Source: Oscillospiraceae bacterium (GTDB lineage: Bacteria; Bacillota; Clostridia; Oscillospirales; Oscillospiraceae). From it: a stretch of DNA of 34,058 nucleotides. Of this stretch, positions 1 to 7,918 are shown piece by piece (within the stretch, counting starts at the first letter, position 1; every line of letters begins with the position of its first letter). The DNA lies in contig JAFSRZ010000034.1 in assembly GCA_017445875.1 (NCBI GenBank), forward strand, positions 1 through 34,058, in the 5' to 3' direction. The notes under the pieces were generated by a model. The model saw nothing but the letters and a program-made list of their open reading frames with translations, was not told the DNA's origin and searched no databases. A program made the translations under genes and the position numbers.

Positions 1-11
1 CAAAATTCCTG

Positions 12-40
12 TTGCGGATTTCCGCGCCGTGGTGTACAAT
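12..40 (+). promoter_or_regulatory. Sigma-A-type promoter of the patatin gene
   Basis: The -35 box TTGCGG (12-17) and -10 box TACAAT (35-40) are separated by 17 bases. Transcription should start near 46-47. This rules out the longest reading frame start at 29, which lies inside the promoter. Confidence 0.6.
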
Positions 41-73
41 AGCACGAAACCGCTTGAAATGGGGGGACTTTTG

Positions 74-1174
74 TTGAACGGAATCGGATTAGTATTCGCG
101 GGCGGCGGCGGCAAGGGCGCGTATCAAATCGGCGTCTGGAAGTATCTCCGCGAAGTCGGGCTTGACAAGAGCGTGTGCGCGGTGTCGGGAACGTCAGTCG
201 GGGCGCTGAACGCGGCGCTGTTCGTCACGGGCGACCTCGAACGCGCCGACAAAATATGGCGCAATATGAAACCGGAATTGATTCTTTCGCCCGCTTCCTA
301 CTCCGAAGAAGATGTTATCCGCTGGCTGACGGAATCCGGCATTGAGCGCAACGAACCGGCGCGGCCTATGCCGCCGGTATCGGCACTGGCACCGGTCATC
401 ACGAAGAGAATCAAGCAATCCGCGCCGTTTTCGCGGGAGGGGCTGTTGTACCTCATGCGGGAGGGCGTCGACTTTGACGCAATCCGCCACGCGGAGATAC
501 CGTGTTTCGCAACCTGTCTGCGGGTGCCGAAGGCGAAAATTCGCCGGTTCGACCTCCGGGAGTACGAAGCCGAAGAGGCACAGACAATTTTACTGGCGTC
601 GTCGGCGATTCCGGTTGTATTCGACAAGGTGCCGTTCCGCGACGAGACATATTGTGATGGCGGCGTCCCGTTTCTGGGCGACAATACCCCTGTCGCGCCG
701 ATTGCGTCCATGGATGTCAAGTACATTCTTGTCGTACACCTGACGCAGGACGTGCTTATCAATCACAAGCGTTATCCGAACTCGAAACTCATCGAGATTA
801 CGCCGCAGTCCGACCTCGGCGGCCTGATGGACGGCACCTTAGATTTCAGCGCGGGCGGCGCGGAACGCCGTATCGAACAGGGTTACGCCGACACCCAAAA
901 GGCGTTAGGCGGCTTTGTCGACGCCGCTATGATTCACAAGCAGAACGAGTTAATTTTCCAAGCCTTTGAGGAATCGGAGCGGCGTTATCAGGACAAAGTC
1001 AGCATGTTACGGGCGCAACAGTCACGCGTTTTGACAAAGGATGTCCGCGAGGATTACGAAGAACTGTTTTCAGAGTTCGCGGCGTCGGGCGACACGCCGG
1101 AAGCGCCCGGCATGGATATCGACGCCCTCTGGGAAGGCCTCCCCATTGAGGATGACGCCATGACTACGACATAA
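74..1174 (+). CDS. Patatin-like phospholipase
   Basis: A 366-residue patatin-family lipid acyl hydrolase that would cleave ester bonds of phospholipids or related lipids with a Ser-Asp dyad. Seen: the glycine-rich oxyanion loop GGGGKG at residues 10-15, the nucleophile elbow GTSVG with Ser41, and the DGG motif with Asp195. No signal peptide or membrane segment is visible, so the enzyme is probably cytosolic and may act at the inner membrane face. The start is chosen as TTG at 74, or the adjacent TTG at 71, because the purine run at 61-67 sits just upstream and the promoter covers the longer start. The C-terminal third, about residues 265-366, is charged and helical and matches nothing I recognise. 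The next gene follows 15 bases later and is probably co-transcribed. The fold is certain, but the substrate is unknown. Confidence 0.9.
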   Translation: MNGIGLVFAGGGGKGAYQIGVWKYLREVGLDKSVCAVSGTSVGALNAALFVTGDLERADKIWRNMKPELILSPASYSEEDVIRWLTESGIERNEPARPMPPVSALAPVITKRIKQSAPFSREGLLYLMREGVDFDAIRHAEIPCFATCLRVPKAKIRRFDLREYEAEEAQTILLASSAIPVVFDKVPFRDETYCDGGVPFLGDNTPVAPIASMDVKYILVVHLTQDVLINHKRYPNSKLIEITPQSDLGGLMDGTLDFSAGGAERRIEQGYADTQKALGGFVDAAMIHKQNELIFQAFEESERRYQDKVSMLRAQQSRVLTKDVREDYEELFSEFAASGDTPEAPGMDIDALWEGLPIEDDAMTTT

Positions 1175-1189
1175 TAAGGAAGTGACACT

Positions 1190-1720
1190 ATGGAACAAAT
1201 GATTTCCTTGCCGGACACGGCACCGTCCGAACACCTGACGGCGGCCTGTGCCGGGGAGATTGACAAAGTTATCTCGGAGATGTTGCGGCAGAGCCGCGAC
1301 AATTACGCGCAGATTGAGGAGTTAGCGCTGGAATGTTCGTCGGCGCTGACGAGTGCGCAGGCGAAGGCCACTGGACTTTCGGAGCAAAGTTTATTCCGGC
1401 GGCTGTGGAACCTTGTCACGGGGAAAAATGAGCGCTTGCGGACGGCGATTGAGCAGGACCGCGCCGCCGCACAGTACGCCATGCAGCAGGCGATTAACAG
1501 TGTACTCAAAGAGTGTACGCAAAACCGTTTACTGGCGCTGGCTGTCAAGAGCAAGCTGGAAAACGAAATGATAGTCCAGCAGACGCCGGACGACACGGAA
1601 GTGTCGGCGGACACCGAAGAGGCGGAGGAAATCCCGTGGGCGGACGCCGTACAGGAAGCGCAAGCCCAAGAGGAACAGGAAGCGCAGGAAGAACTCTGGT
1701 TACAGGACAGCGTACAGTGA
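1190..1720 (+). CDS. Unknown helical protein paired with the patatin
   Basis: A 176-residue soluble protein that I do not recognise. It begins behind a good ribosome site (AAGGAAG) 15 bases after the patatin stop and ends just before a terminator, so the two genes form one unit. Residues 15-125 are predicted helical by eye. A distinctive core, FRRLWNLVTGKN, is followed by a stretch rich in Ala, Gln and Arg at about residues 72-105. The last 45 residues are very acidic, with many Glu, Ala and Gln. There is no signal peptide, no transmembrane segment and no catalytic motif. The conserved pairing suggests a regulator, scaffold or inhibitor for the phospholipase, but that is inference only. Confidence 0.75.
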   Translation: MEQMISLPDTAPSEHLTAACAGEIDKVISEMLRQSRDNYAQIEELALECSSALTSAQAKATGLSEQSLFRRLWNLVTGKNERLRTAIEQDRAAAQYAMQQAINSVLKECTQNRLLALAVKSKLENEMIVQQTPDDTEVSADTEEAEEIPWADAVQEAQAQEEQEAQEELWLQDSVQ

Positions 1721-1725
1721 CAAAC

Positions 1726-1753
1726 ACGGACAGGCACGGCCTGTCCGCGTTTT
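1726..1753 (+). terminator. Intrinsic terminator of the patatin unit
   Basis: A stem of CGGACAGG (1727-1734) pairs with CCTGTCCG (1740-1747) around a five-base loop, followed by a short T run (1750-1753). It ends the (+) unit just before the convergent ynbB stop. Confidence 0.65.
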
Positions 1754-1757
1754 ACGC

Positions 1758-3050
1758 TTACGGTAATTGTGTCAGATTTGCGTCAAGGAGTTTTTGGAGG
1801 CTGAGCAGGATTCCGGTTTTGGCGTGGTACCACGTCAGGCCGCCTTGAAAATAGACGGCGTACGGGGGGCGGATGGGGCCGTCAGCGGACAGTTCAATGG
1901 AACTGCCTTGCACAAACGCGCCCGCCGCCATAATTACCGGGGCGTCATAGCCGGGCATATCGCCGGGGACAGGTGTCACGTAACTGTCCACGGGCGCGGC
2001 GGACTGGATTCCCGTGCAGAACGCCGACATAGCTTCCGCACTGCCCAGCGTCACGGCCTGTATGATATCGTGGCGGGGTTCGTCGGCATCCGGGACACAT
2101 GGAAAGCCTAACGGTTCATAAAGCGACGCCGCGAACACCGCGCCTTTCAACGCGCCCGCCGTGACAGTCGGGGCTAAAAATAATCCCTGATAAAAGGCGG
2201 GCATAAGTCCCAGATTCGCGCCTACTTCCTGTCCGAGACCCGGCGCGGATAACCGGTACGCGCAGCGCTCGACACATTCCGCTGTCCCGCAGATGTAGCC
2301 GCCTATCGGCGCGAGACCCCCGCCGGGATTCTTAATGAGACTGCCTACCACCATGTCCGCGCCCACGTCGGACGGTTCCAGCGGTTCGACAAATTCCCCA
2401 TAACAGTTATCGACCATGATTTTGACATCCGGTTTCACGGAACGGCAAAAGGCGATAAGTTCTCCGATTTGCTCTACTGAAAACGACGGGCGGACGGCGT
2501 AGCCCTTGGAACGCTGGATAGTAATCAGTTTCGTACACTCCCCGATTGCGGCGCGGATTGCCGGATAGTCAAACGTGCCGTCGGGGTTCAAATCGACTTG
2601 CGCGTAACTGACGCCGTACTCTTTGAGAGAACAGCGGCTTTCCCGAATGCCTATGACCTCTTCCAGCGTATCGTACGGCGCGCCCACGGGAGATAACAGT
2701 TCGTCGCCCGGCAACAGATTTGCCGATAACGCGACGGTCAAGGCGTGTGTGCCGCAGGTGATTTGAGGCCGCACAAGCGCCGCTTCCGTGTGGAACACGT
2801 CGGCATAGACACGCTCTAAAGTGTCGCGCCCGTCGTCGTTGTAGCCGTAGCCGGTCGTGGCGGCGAAGTGCGTCGTGCTGACGCGATTCCGCCGCATGGC
2901 GTCCAGCACTTTCGCCTGATTGTATTCGGCAACGCGGTCGATATCCGCGAAGCGTTCCCGCAGTCCGTCGAGTACCCGCGCCCCGTAGTCGTACGTTTCG
3001 GGCGCTATCCCGAAACGTGCGTATATCGCTTTCAAGTCCTGTTCCCGCAT
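1758..3050 (-). CDS. ynbB: Methionine gamma-lyase family PLP enzyme (YnbB, 'aluminium resistance protein')
   Basis: A 430-residue fold-type I PLP enzyme of the YnbB/methionine gamma-lyase-like family (Pfam Met_gamma_lyase), related to Cys/Met metabolism lyases. Seen: Lys240 in SLIKNPGGG is the likely Schiff-base lysine, and Asp214 in IMVDNCYGE should hold the cofactor pyridine nitrogen. A TTGYGYNDDGR segment lies near residue 65 and a CGTHAL cofactor-phosphate loop near 99-104. The length matches full-length family members. The start at 3050 is preferred to the longer frame because a GGGAA ribosome site lies 5-9 bases upstream. The gene is monocistronic, convergent with the patatin unit and divergent from the 3212 gene, with its own promoter at 3082-3110. 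The true substrate is not established for this family, and the old aluminium-resistance name is not functional evidence. Confidence 0.92.
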   Translation of the reverse strand: MREQDLKAIYARFGIAPETYDYGARVLDGLRERFADIDRVAEYNQAKVLDAMRRNRVSTTHFAATTGYGYNDDGRDTLERVYADVFHTEAALVRPQITCGTHALTVALSANLLPGDELLSPVGAPYDTLEEVIGIRESRCSLKEYGVSYAQVDLNPDGTFDYPAIRAAIGECTKLITIQRSKGYAVRPSFSVEQIGELIAFCRSVKPDVKIMVDNCYGEFVEPLEPSDVGADMVVGSLIKNPGGGLAPIGGYICGTAECVERCAYRLSAPGLGQEVGANLGLMPAFYQGLFLAPTVTAGALKGAVFAASLYEPLGFPCVPDADEPRHDIIQAVTLGSAEAMSAFCTGIQSAAPVDSYVTPVPGDMPGYDAPVIMAAGAFVQGSSIELSADGPIRPPYAVYFQGGLTWYHAKTGILLSLQKLLDANLTQLP

Positions 3051-3081
3051 ATGGATTCCCTTTCTTTTGTTGGATGGGCGT

Positions 3082-3110
3082 ATCATAGCACGGAAATGAA
3101 AATTTGTAAA
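3082..3110 (-). promoter_or_regulatory. Promoter of ynbB
   Basis: On the minus strand, TTTACA (3105-3110) and TATGAT (3082-3087) are separated by 17 bases. It is back-to-back with the (+) promoter at 3127-3155, leaving a compact divergent control region. Confidence 0.6.
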
Positions 3111-3126
3111 TAATTTGTTCTTTTAT

Positions 3127-3155
3127 TTGACATGGACGCCGAAATCTGGTATGAT
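3127..3155 (+). promoter_or_regulatory. Promoter of the 3212-dacF unit
   Basis: A consensus TTGACA (3127-3132) and TATGAT (3150-3155) are separated by 17 bases, about 57 bases upstream of the start codon at 3212. Confidence 0.75.
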
Positions 3156-3211
3156 GTACACGCTTTTCGGGAAACAACAGTGATTTCCTGAAACTGGAAG
3201 GGTGAAATTTC

Positions 3212-3511
3212 ATGGAACCTGATTTTGATTTCCTGTCGGTGTCCTTCTTCACCAAGGCGAAAGTATACCCCGGCAGTCTGGGGACATTCCGGTATCGCTT
3301 TGAGCGCTTTTCGTGGCCGGGGAAAGAGGACGCACACATTCAAGCATGGGTCTATGAAAACATCTGCTTTGAACAGGCACAGCACATCGAGACAGAAACC
3401 TTTGCGTGGACACCGGACGGCGTACAGGCTCTCCGGGCATGGCTGGAAACAAAAGTACGCGAACGGGGCGCGGAACCTTATCACATTCCCTATCCCGCCC
3501 CGGACGCCTGA
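3212..3511 (+). CDS. Small conserved-looking protein of unknown function
   Basis: A 99-residue cytosolic protein that I do not recognise. Its reality is supported by a consensus promoter, a strong GAAGGGTG ribosome site before ATG 3212, and tight coupling to the next gene (11 bases). It is rich in aromatic residues, with SFFTKAKVYPGSLGTFRYRFE near the N terminus, then a mixed beta/alpha pattern ending in a basic helix (ALRAWLETKVRERG) and a proline-rich tail. There is no transmembrane segment, cysteine pair or known motif. Position upstream of a penicillin-binding D,D-carboxypeptidase might hint at a wall or division role, but this is weak. Confidence 0.75.
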   Translation: MEPDFDFLSVSFFTKAKVYPGSLGTFRYRFERFSWPGKEDAHIQAWVYENICFEQAQHIETETFAWTPDGVQALRAWLETKVRERGAEPYHIPYPAPDA

Positions 3512-3522
3512 ACGGAGGATTT

Positions 3523-5067
3523 ATGGACGACTTTCAAGTAATCTTGGACGAACTCGACAAAATGGAGGCCGACGCCAAAGCGCGGGAACGTGAACGCGCA
3601 CGGGCGCGGCGCTGGCGTACGGTGCGGCAACGACGCAAGAAACGCCAACGCAAACAATTAGCGCTTCTGTCCCTGCTCTTCTGCGGACTGCTGGCGGTGC
3701 CGCTGTCGTCGGCGATTTCGGCGCATTTCCGCGACTTCCACGCCCCGCGAGCTGAACAGTTAATCGCGTCTGTTTCCGGTCTGCTGGACGAACCGCTTGA
3801 CAGCGGGGAAACACTTGTCGGCGACCAAGCCGTGAAACCTGCGGACGTGGACGACCTGATGTCGGCGTCCGGCGCGGACGTGGACGACTTCATGACGGCG
3901 TCCGGCGCGGACACGGAAACATACTCCTATGAGAACCCGGAAAACATGCTTCCGAAGGGTTACGGGAACACCGCGTCCACATCCGCCAAGGACACCGAGA
4001 ACCCGGAAAATCAGCTTCCGAAAGGCTACGGGAACACCGCGTCCACACCGGTCAAGGGCGTCGAGAATCCCGAAAACCTGCTTCCCGGACAGACACAGCC
4101 GACTGTCTCCACGCCGTCCCAGTCGACATCAACGTCCGCTTCCCGCGCCGTGGACGACCTCACGGAAAATCCCGAAAACCTGCTTCCCGGCGAAACTGAA
4201 GCGTATGCCAAGACCGCGCAGAAGTTCACGCCCACACGCGGCGCCAAAACCATTACATTAGGTCAGTCGGCGGAAATCGGCAGTCAGTACGCCGTACTTA
4301 TCGACGCCGATACCGGGTACATCTACGCGGAACGCAATTCTGACGTGAAAGTCCCGCCCGCGTCCATGACGAAAGTTCTGACACTCCTTGTCGCCACGGA
4401 AAAGCTGATTAAAGTCACGCCCGAAGGCGTCAAGGGCATGGACACGAAAGTGACTGTCACAAAGCCCGTCACCGATTACTGTTACGCGAACAATTGCAGT
4501 ATCGCGGGGTTTGCGAGGTGGGAGACTGTCACGGTACGGGATTTGCTCTACGGCTGTATACTCCCGTCGGGCGCGGACGCGTGTCTTGCGCTGGCGCGGT
4601 ACATTTCCGGGTCTCAAGAAGAATTTGTAAAGCTGATGAATCAGAAGCTGGAACAGTTAGGGATTTCCAAGACCGCGCATTTCACAAACTGTATCGGCCT
4701 CTACAACGCCGAACACTACTGCACTATGCGCGACATGGCGGTGATTATGAAAGCCGCTATGAGCCATTCGATTTGCCGCGTGATTCTCAACGCCCGGACA
4801 TTCCGCACATCCTCGACGGCGGAACATCCCAAGGGGATTTCGTTGTCAAACCTGTTTCTCCGGCGCATTGAGGACCGTTTCACGGGGACTACGCTGGACA
4901 TTCGCGGCGCGAAAACAGGCTATGTCCGGCAGTCCGGCAACTGTGCCGTGAGTTTCGCGGCGCGTGAGGACGGCAAAACATTTATCTGTGTGACCGGCAA
5001 GGGAGCCGGACAATGGCGCGTGATTTCCGACCATACTTTGTTATATCGCGCCTATTGTCTCAACTGA
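3523..5067 (+). CDS. D-alanyl-D-alanine carboxypeptidase, S11 family (DacF-like) with repeat linker
   Basis: A 514-residue membrane-anchored low-molecular-weight penicillin-binding protein that would trim the terminal D-Ala from peptidoglycan stem peptides outside the cell. Layout: a very basic cytosolic N terminus (residues 20-44), one transmembrane helix (46-67), a long low-complexity linker (75-240), and the S11 catalytic domain (250-514). Catalytic motifs: SMTK at 281-284 (acylated Ser281 and Lys284) and KTG at 464-466. The second motif reads SGAD (349-352) rather than the usual SxN. The linker holds four ENPEN repeats (137, 159, 181, 215), each followed by LLPG- or LPKGYG-like text. No C-terminal amphipathic anchor domain follows, as the N-terminal helix replaces it. 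The start at 3523 follows a GGAGG site, so the longer frame opening at 3406 is not used. Confidence 0.92.
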   Translation: MDDFQVILDELDKMEADAKARERERARARRWRTVRQRRKKRQRKQLALLSLLFCGLLAVPLSSAISAHFRDFHAPRAEQLIASVSGLLDEPLDSGETLVGDQAVKPADVDDLMSASGADVDDFMTASGADTETYSYENPENMLPKGYGNTASTSAKDTENPENQLPKGYGNTASTPVKGVENPENLLPGQTQPTVSTPSQSTSTSASRAVDDLTENPENLLPGETEAYAKTAQKFTPTRGAKTITLGQSAEIGSQYAVLIDADTGYIYAERNSDVKVPPASMTKVLTLLVATEKLIKVTPEGVKGMDTKVTVTKPVTDYCYANNCSIAGFARWETVTVRDLLYGCILPSGADACLALARYISGSQEEFVKLMNQKLEQLGISKTAHFTNCIGLYNAEHYCTMRDMAVIMKAAMSHSICRVILNARTFRTSSTAEHPKGISLSNLFLRRIEDRFTGTTLDIRGAKTGYVRQSGNCAVSFAAREDGKTFICVTGKGAGQWRVISDHTLLYRAYCLN

Positions 5068-5073
5068 AAACGA

Positions 5074-5110
5074 ACCGCGTACAGTCGAACACTGTACGCG
5101 GTCTTTTTTT
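5074..5110 (+). terminator. Terminator of the dacF unit, possibly bidirectional
   Basis: A perfect 12-bp stem (5074-5085 with 5091-5102) with a five-base loop and a T run at 5104-5110. On the other strand it is followed by a weaker U-rich stretch and could also end the rsmG transcript. Confidence 0.9.
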
Positions 5111-5140
5111 GCTTAAAGCGCTTCACGGAGTGGGGAACGC

Positions 5141-5899
5141 TCAAAGCGGATTCTTTTTAATTTTCCCGAACGCCCGCGGATACCCGGACGGCGTGTGGTG
5201 CCGCTTCTCGATGACAATCACGCGGCGCGGGATATCGGAACCGGGTATCGTGTAGTCCGACACCTGTTGGACGTGTCCGCCCAGTGTTCGGACTGCGTGT
5301 GACGCCGACGATAATTCGGCGTCACAGTTCACGGACTTCATAGCCAGAAACGCCCCGCCCACGCGTACCAGCGGCAAACATAATTCGGCGAGTACGGGCA
5401 GAGCCGCCACGGCGCGGGATACCGCAATGTCAAAACGTTCCCGATTTTGTGCGGCGTACACCTCGGCGCGTTCCTGTACACAGTCCACGCCGGACAGTTT
5501 CAGCGCGTCGCGGACTTCCCGCAGAAAGTCGACGCGTTTCCGCTGTGCGTCGAGTAGGGTCAGCTTCAAAGACGGTTCGACGAGCCGCAACGGCAGACCC
5601 GGAAATCCGGCACCCGTGCCAACGTCAATGACGCTTTTCCCGTGGAAGTCGGCGAACATCGTCAACGCGCAACTGTCCAGAAAGTGCAACTGTGCAACGT
5701 CGGATTCCGACGTGATGGCGGTCAGATTCATGACGCGGTTTCGTTCCAGAAGCATTTCCGCATACTGTCGCATAGGTTCGGCGGCGTCGGGCGGGAGGTG
5801 TAACGCCGTCAGGCCGTCGCGTAACAGGGTTTGCATGGTATCGCGGCGGCGTTCTTCTGTGTCGCCGGAATTTGTGCGGCGGCGTTCTTCTGAACTCAT
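5141..5899 (-). CDS. rsmG: 16S rRNA (guanine-N7) methyltransferase RsmG (GidB)
   Basis: A SAM-dependent enzyme that methylates N7 of G527 (E. coli numbering) in 16S rRNA. Seen: the SAM-binding motif VIDVGTGAGFPGLPL, a following LLDAQRKRVDFL helix, and a VSRAVA segment, all standard for RsmG. With the start at 5899 it has 252 residues, somewhat longer than typical. The extra N terminus (EERRRTNSGDTEERRRDT) is a low-complexity 11-residue duplication. A second start at 5836 gives 231 residues and aligns better with the family, but it has no better ribosome site. ATG 5899 overlaps the serS stop as ATGA, favouring translational coupling. It is last in the parA-parB-coiled-coil-serS-rsmG run, which fits the usual rsmG-parAB origin neighbourhood. 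Confidence 0.9.
   Translation of the reverse strand: MSSEERRRTNSGDTEERRRDTMQTLLRDGLTALHLPPDAAEPMRQYAEMLLERNRVMNLTAITSESDVAQLHFLDSCALTMFADFHGKSVIDVGTGAGFPGLPLRLVEPSLKLTLLDAQRKRVDFLREVRDALKLSGVDCVQERAEVYAAQNRERFDIAVSRAVAALPVLAELCLPLVRVGGAFLAMKSVNCDAELSSASHAVRTLGGHVQQVSDYTIPGSDIPRRVIVIEKRHHTPSGYPRAFGKIKKNPL
5843..5892 (-). repeat. 17-bp direct repeat in the rsmG 5' end
   Basis: The 17 bases at 5843-5859 recur exactly at 5876-5892, 33 bases apart. This duplicates EERRR-type codons in frame. It explains the odd N-terminal extension and makes the true start uncertain. Confidence 0.8.
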
Positions 5900-7209
5900 A
5901 CGGCGCGTTTTTTGGGAATCAGGACTTCCGTACCGCCCATGTAGGGGCGGAGAATTTCGGGAATCGTCACAGAACCGTCGGCTTGCAGATGATTTTCCAG
6001 AAACGCTATCAGCATGCGCGGCGGGGCGACGCAAGTATTATTGAGCGTGTGACAGAGTTGAATTTTCCCGTTTTCGTCGCGGTAGCGGATACGGAGCCGC
6101 CGCGCCTGCGCGTCGCCCAGATTGGAACACGAACAGACCTCAAAATATTTCTGCTGGCGCGGAGACCACGCTTCGATGTCGCACGACTTGACTTTCAGGT
6201 CGGCGAGGTCGCCCGAACAGCATTCGAGTTGCCGCACGGGGATTTCGAGCGCCCGGAACAGTTCGACGGAGTAGCGCCACAATTTTTCATACCACGCGGC
6301 GGAATCTTCGGGCTTGCACACGACAATCATTTCCTGTTTCTCAAACTGGTGGATACGGTAAATACCGCGCTCTTCGATACCGTGCGCGCCCTTCTCCTTG
6401 CGGAAACAGGGCGAGTAAGATGTGAGTGTCTGCGGGAGCGCGTCGCCGGGTAGAATCTGGTCAATAAAGCGGCCTATCATGGAGTGTTCGGACGTGCCGA
6501 TTAGATACAAGTCCTCCCCCTCAATTTTGTACATCATGCCGTCCATGTCGGTTTGGCTCATGACGCCCTCGACGACGGCACCATGAATCATGAACGGCGG
6601 GATACAGTATGTGAAGCCCTTGTCAATCATGAAATCGCGTCCGAGGGCAAGGACAGCCTCATGCAGACGGGCAATGTCGCCGAGCAGATAATAGAAGCCG
6701 TTACCGGAAACACGTCCGGCGGCGTCGAGGTCGATTCCGTTGAATGTGTCCATAATGTCCGTGTGGTACGGTATCGGGAAATCGGGTGTGACAGCCTCTC
6801 CAAAGCGTTCCACTTCGACGTTGTGACTGTCATCGGGGCCGAGTGGTACGGACGGGTCAATCATCTGCGGAATGAGGAGCATTTTCTGATGAAGTTCGCG
6901 TTCTAATTCGGGTTCGCGCTGTTCAAGGGCTTTGAGGCGTTCGGAATTTGCCGTGACCTGTTGTTTGACAGTTTCGACCTCTTGGAGTTTGGACGGGTCT
7001 TTCTTAGCCTGTCCCATCAATTTTCCGATTTCCTTACTCAGGCGGTTTCTGTCGGAGCGGAGACTGTCCGCCTCGGCGATAACAGTTCTACGTTCGGCGT
7101 CGAGAGCAAGCACTTCGTCGACGAGCGGGAGTTTTTGTTCCTGAAACTTCTTGCGGATATTCTCCCGCACGGCGTCGGGGTTCTCCCGGATAAAGCGAAT
7201 GTCAAGCAT
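5896..7209 (-). CDS. serS: Seryl-tRNA synthetase
   Basis: A 437-residue class IIa aminoacyl-tRNA synthetase that charges tRNA-Ser (and tRNA-Sec where present) with serine. Seen: an N-terminal helical tRNA-binding arm (about residues 30-105, alternating Glu/Arg/Lys/Leu), class II motif 2 around FRKEKGAHGIEERGIYR, and motif 3 around PPRMLIAFLENH near the C terminus. Length is normal. A strong AAAGGAAG site precedes ATG 7209. The stop overlaps the rsmG start (ATGA). The 148 bases upstream hold a parS site and short repeats but no T-box element: I see no conserved T-box antiterminator sequence. Its cognate tRNA-Ser(CGA) lies elsewhere in this window. Confidence 0.97.
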   Translation of the reverse strand: MLDIRFIRENPDAVRENIRKKFQEQKLPLVDEVLALDAERRTVIAEADSLRSDRNRLSKEIGKLMGQAKKDPSKLQEVETVKQQVTANSERLKALEQREPELERELHQKMLLIPQMIDPSVPLGPDDSHNVEVERFGEAVTPDFPIPYHTDIMDTFNGIDLDAAGRVSGNGFYYLLGDIARLHEAVLALGRDFMIDKGFTYCIPPFMIHGAVVEGVMSQTDMDGMMYKIEGEDLYLIGTSEHSMIGRFIDQILPGDALPQTLTSYSPCFRKEKGAHGIEERGIYRIHQFEKQEMIVVCKPEDSAAWYEKLWRYSVELFRALEIPVRQLECCSGDLADLKVKSCDIEAWSPRQQKYFEVCSCSNLGDAQARRLRIRYRDENGKIQLCHTLNNTCVAPPRMLIAFLENHLQADGSVTIPEILRPYMGGTEVLIPKKRAV

Positions 7210-7225
7210 ATTGTATCTTCCTTTC

Positions 7226-7305
7226 CGTCGCGCCGGATTGCTTCAACGGCGCTTTCACTGTTCCATGGTGCCGGATTACCCGGCGGCGTTGCGTCGCGCC
7301 GGATT
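7226..7305. repeat. Short direct repeats upstream of serS
   Basis: CGTCGCGCCGGATT occurs at 7226-7239 and again at 7292-7305, with a partial copy (GTGCCGGATTA) between them near 7268. The second copy abuts the parS site. Their role is unknown. They are too short to call a mobile repeat. Confidence 0.6.
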
Positions 7306-7306
7306 A

Positions 7307-7322
7307 TGTTTCACGTGAAACA
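7307..7322. promoter_or_regulatory. parS centromere site
   Basis: A perfect 16-bp palindrome TGTTTCACGTGAAACA, the canonical bacterial ParB binding site. It lies between the coiled-coil gene and serS, downstream of parB. Confidence 0.95.
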
Positions 7323-7357
7323 CTCCGGCGGCGTCGTTATTGTTAGTGGTCGGCGGT

Positions 7358-7918
7358 TTAACTGTTTTCGGCGGGCGGCATTGCTTCCGCCTCCGCGATA
7401 CGCGCCGGAGCGGCCTCTTGAAGTTGCCGGTAGCAGTCCAGCGGGGAAATGACGCCGTTTCCGGGAGATTCAGCCGGGAGACTGTCTGACAGGCCTTCGG
7501 CCTCGAATGCCTCAATACTCGCCTGACACGCCCGATAACGTCCCTCCTGATACTGCATTTGTATCAGATAGAGCCGCCGCATAGCTTCGGCGCGTCGGCG
7601 TTCGGTCTCCGCACGGGTCGACGCCTCCTGCTGTTCGGCACGGGCTTCTTTCAACTGGCTTTCGAGTGTCTGCCGCGCTTCCTGTAGGTCGATGATTTTG
7701 TCTTGCAAGTTCTGCACTTCCCGCATGACGGAAACGGAGTTTTGCAACTCCCCCAACGCCTCGGTATTGTTGCGCTGGTGAATCAGCGACGACAGGCACA
7801 TTAACAGCATTGCCGCGCTGAACAGTAACAGAATATACAGAAACACGCTCATATTGCCTGTCCGCAACGCTGACGGCTTCTGCTCCGTGACTTCCTCTTT
7901 GTGTTCTTCGTTGCTCAT
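7358..7918 (-). CDS. Membrane-anchored coiled-coil protein in the parAB operon
   Basis: A 186-residue protein of unknown function. Layout: a hydrophilic 23-residue N terminus, one transmembrane helix (about 25-46, rich in Leu/Met), then a long heptad-like coiled coil (52-118, Glu/Gln/Arg/Leu), a short TPR-like stretch (YQEGRYRACQASIEAFE), and a Pro/Ala-rich tail. The N terminus is not signal-peptide-like, and the charge pattern does not settle topology. ATG 7918 overlaps the parB stop as ATGA, so it should be made with ParB. Similar single-span coiled-coil proteins act in division or wall synthesis, but no family is recognised here. Location suggests a role in segregation, origin anchoring or serS-linked housekeeping. 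Confidence 0.8.
   Translation of the reverse strand: MSNEEHKEEVTEQKPSALRTGNMSVFLYILLLFSAAMLLMCLSSLIHQRNNTEALGELQNSVSVMREVQNLQDKIIDLQEARQTLESQLKEARAEQQEASTRAETERRRAEAMRRLYLIQMQYQEGRYRACQASIEAFEAEGLSDSLPAESPGNGVISPLDCYRQLQEAAPARIAEAEAMPPAENS

Noticed and set aside
29-73. Longer patatin start at 29
   Set aside because: It lies within the promoter (-35 at 12, -10 at 35) and upstream of the expected transcription start; a TTG at 74 has the ribosome site.
3406-3522. Extension of the D,D-carboxypeptidase upstream into the 3212 gene
   Set aside because: It overlaps another coding frame, and a GGAGG site precedes ATG 3523, which also opens the basic-TM anchor.
7210-7357. T-box leader for serS
   Set aside because: No T-box antiterminator consensus, specifier loop or terminator is visible; the gap holds parS and short repeats instead.
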